DNA of 6,881 nucleotides from Altererythrobacter sp. (lineage in GTDB: Bacteria; Pseudomonadota; Alphaproteobacteria; Sphingomonadales; Sphingomonadaceae): positions 1 to 6,881 of the forward strand of contig WTKI01000102.1 of assembly GCA_011524425.1 (NCBI GenBank), written 5' to 3'. How positions within the stretch are numbered: position 1 is the stretch's first letter; every line of letters starts with the position of its first letter. Shown one piece after another: positions 6,399 to 6,881 of this stretch. The position numbers and the translations under genes are program-made. The notes beneath the pieces are model-generated. The model had not been told where the DNA came from, searched no databases, and was given only the letters and a program-made list of their open reading frames with translations.

Positions 6399-6881
6399 TC
6401 AGAGGTTCGCGTGCGTCCAGAAAAACTCGACATGCGCATGGTATTTTGCACTTACCGGCCAAGCTTCGCCATTGACTAAAGCAACGGTCATTGAATTGCC
6501 ATCGCGGTTCAAGCCTTTGATGGCTTTTCGGCTTACCCAATAGGAGCGATGAATTCGGACACCATCGAATTTGACCAAATCTTCAACTGCGTCAGAGAAC
6601 TTGGATAAGACGAGGACCTTGTTTGGCCGATCTGATAGCCCAACCTCTACATAGTGATCGCTAGCCTTAAGAGTTTCGATTAGTCCAAGATCGTGGACAG
6701 AGCGTTTGGCGAGTTCGCGATAGAATTGACTGTTGGATTGCGGTTGAGGTGCATGCGTAGGTAAAGGCGCTTCTGTCGCTAAAGGGGAAGAGGATTTCGA
6801 TGGCTGCGAAGCAACTGCCTTTGAATTAGCTGAAGGAAACATGGCATAGATGGATCTAAGCAGAACCCAAAATAGCAAACC
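6399..6881 (-). CDS. LytTR-domain DNA-binding regulator, N-terminus cut by window edge
   Basis: Transcription regulator convergent to the receptor operon. The frame is open to the right edge, so the start is outside; a TTG at 6878 is only the first in-window candidate. Numbering from there (159 residues), residues 1-14 (LFWVLLRSIYAMF) look like the end of a membrane helix. A Ser/Pro-rich linker spans about 18-50, and the LytTR domain covers about 57-150. Diagnostic segments are LIETLKASDHYVEV (66-79), GVRIHRSYWVS (106-116) and PVSAKYHAHV (141-150), matching the family's RIHRS.. and PVSR.Y patterns. No response-regulator receiver domain is seen in this part. Membrane-anchored LytTR proteins with several N-terminal helices are known in alphaproteobacteria, and this is likely one. 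LytTR proteins usually bind direct repeats. It could control the neighbouring operon, but that is inference. Confidence 0.87.
   Translation of the reverse strand, partial: GLLFWVLLRSIYAMFPSANSKAVASQPSKSSSPLATEAPLPTHAPQPQSNSQFYRELAKRSVHDLGLIETLKASDHYVEVGLSDRPNKVLVLSKFSDAVEDLVKFDGVRIHRSYWVSRKAIKGLNRDGNSMTVALVNGEAWPVSAKYHAHVEFFWTHANL

Overview
The window reads like a chromosomal segment of an alphaproteobacterium, most likely a sphingomonad-type organism. The reasons are moderate GC content judged by eye, a CycM-like membrane-anchored cytochrome c of the mitochondrial/c2 type, a large TonB-dependent receptor with the VTARK-type TonB box common in that group, two Tat-exported proteins, and a LytTR-type regulator that seems to follow a membrane segment. 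No phage, insertion sequence, CRISPR array, tRNA or rRNA is visible. The taxonomic call is inference.

Layout, left to right. The 3' part of a membrane-anchored class I cytochrome c runs in from the left edge (3-569, +). A 165-base gap with a nested stem-loop follows. Next is a cytoplasmic, Trp-rich, calycin/lipocalin-like protein of unknown function (735-1250, +). Close behind it is a Tat-exported M24 (creatinase/prolidase/Xaa-Pro aminopeptidase-like) protein (1312-2697, +). A 199-base gap holds a perfect 19-bp dyad and a second, widely spaced inverted repeat. Then come a TonB-dependent outer-membrane receptor (2897-5275, +) and, 22 bases later, a DUF1838 protein with a Tat signal and a probable lipobox (5298-6359, +). 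A terminator-like hairpin separates this from a convergent, right-edge-truncated LytTR DNA-binding protein (6399-6881, -).

How the genes may work together (inference): the receptor and the DUF1838 gene look like one transcription unit, probably controlled from the 199-base gap. The calycin-like and M24 genes form a second short unit just upstream. A plausible reading is a small uptake-and-processing locus: the receptor imports a ligand across the outer membrane, the Tat-exported M24 enzyme and the DUF1838 (lipo)protein act on or bind it in the periplasm, and the calycin-like protein binds a small molecule in the cytoplasm. The LytTR protein is a candidate local regulator. The substrate cannot be read from the sequence. 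The cytochrome c may belong to an unrelated neighbouring unit.
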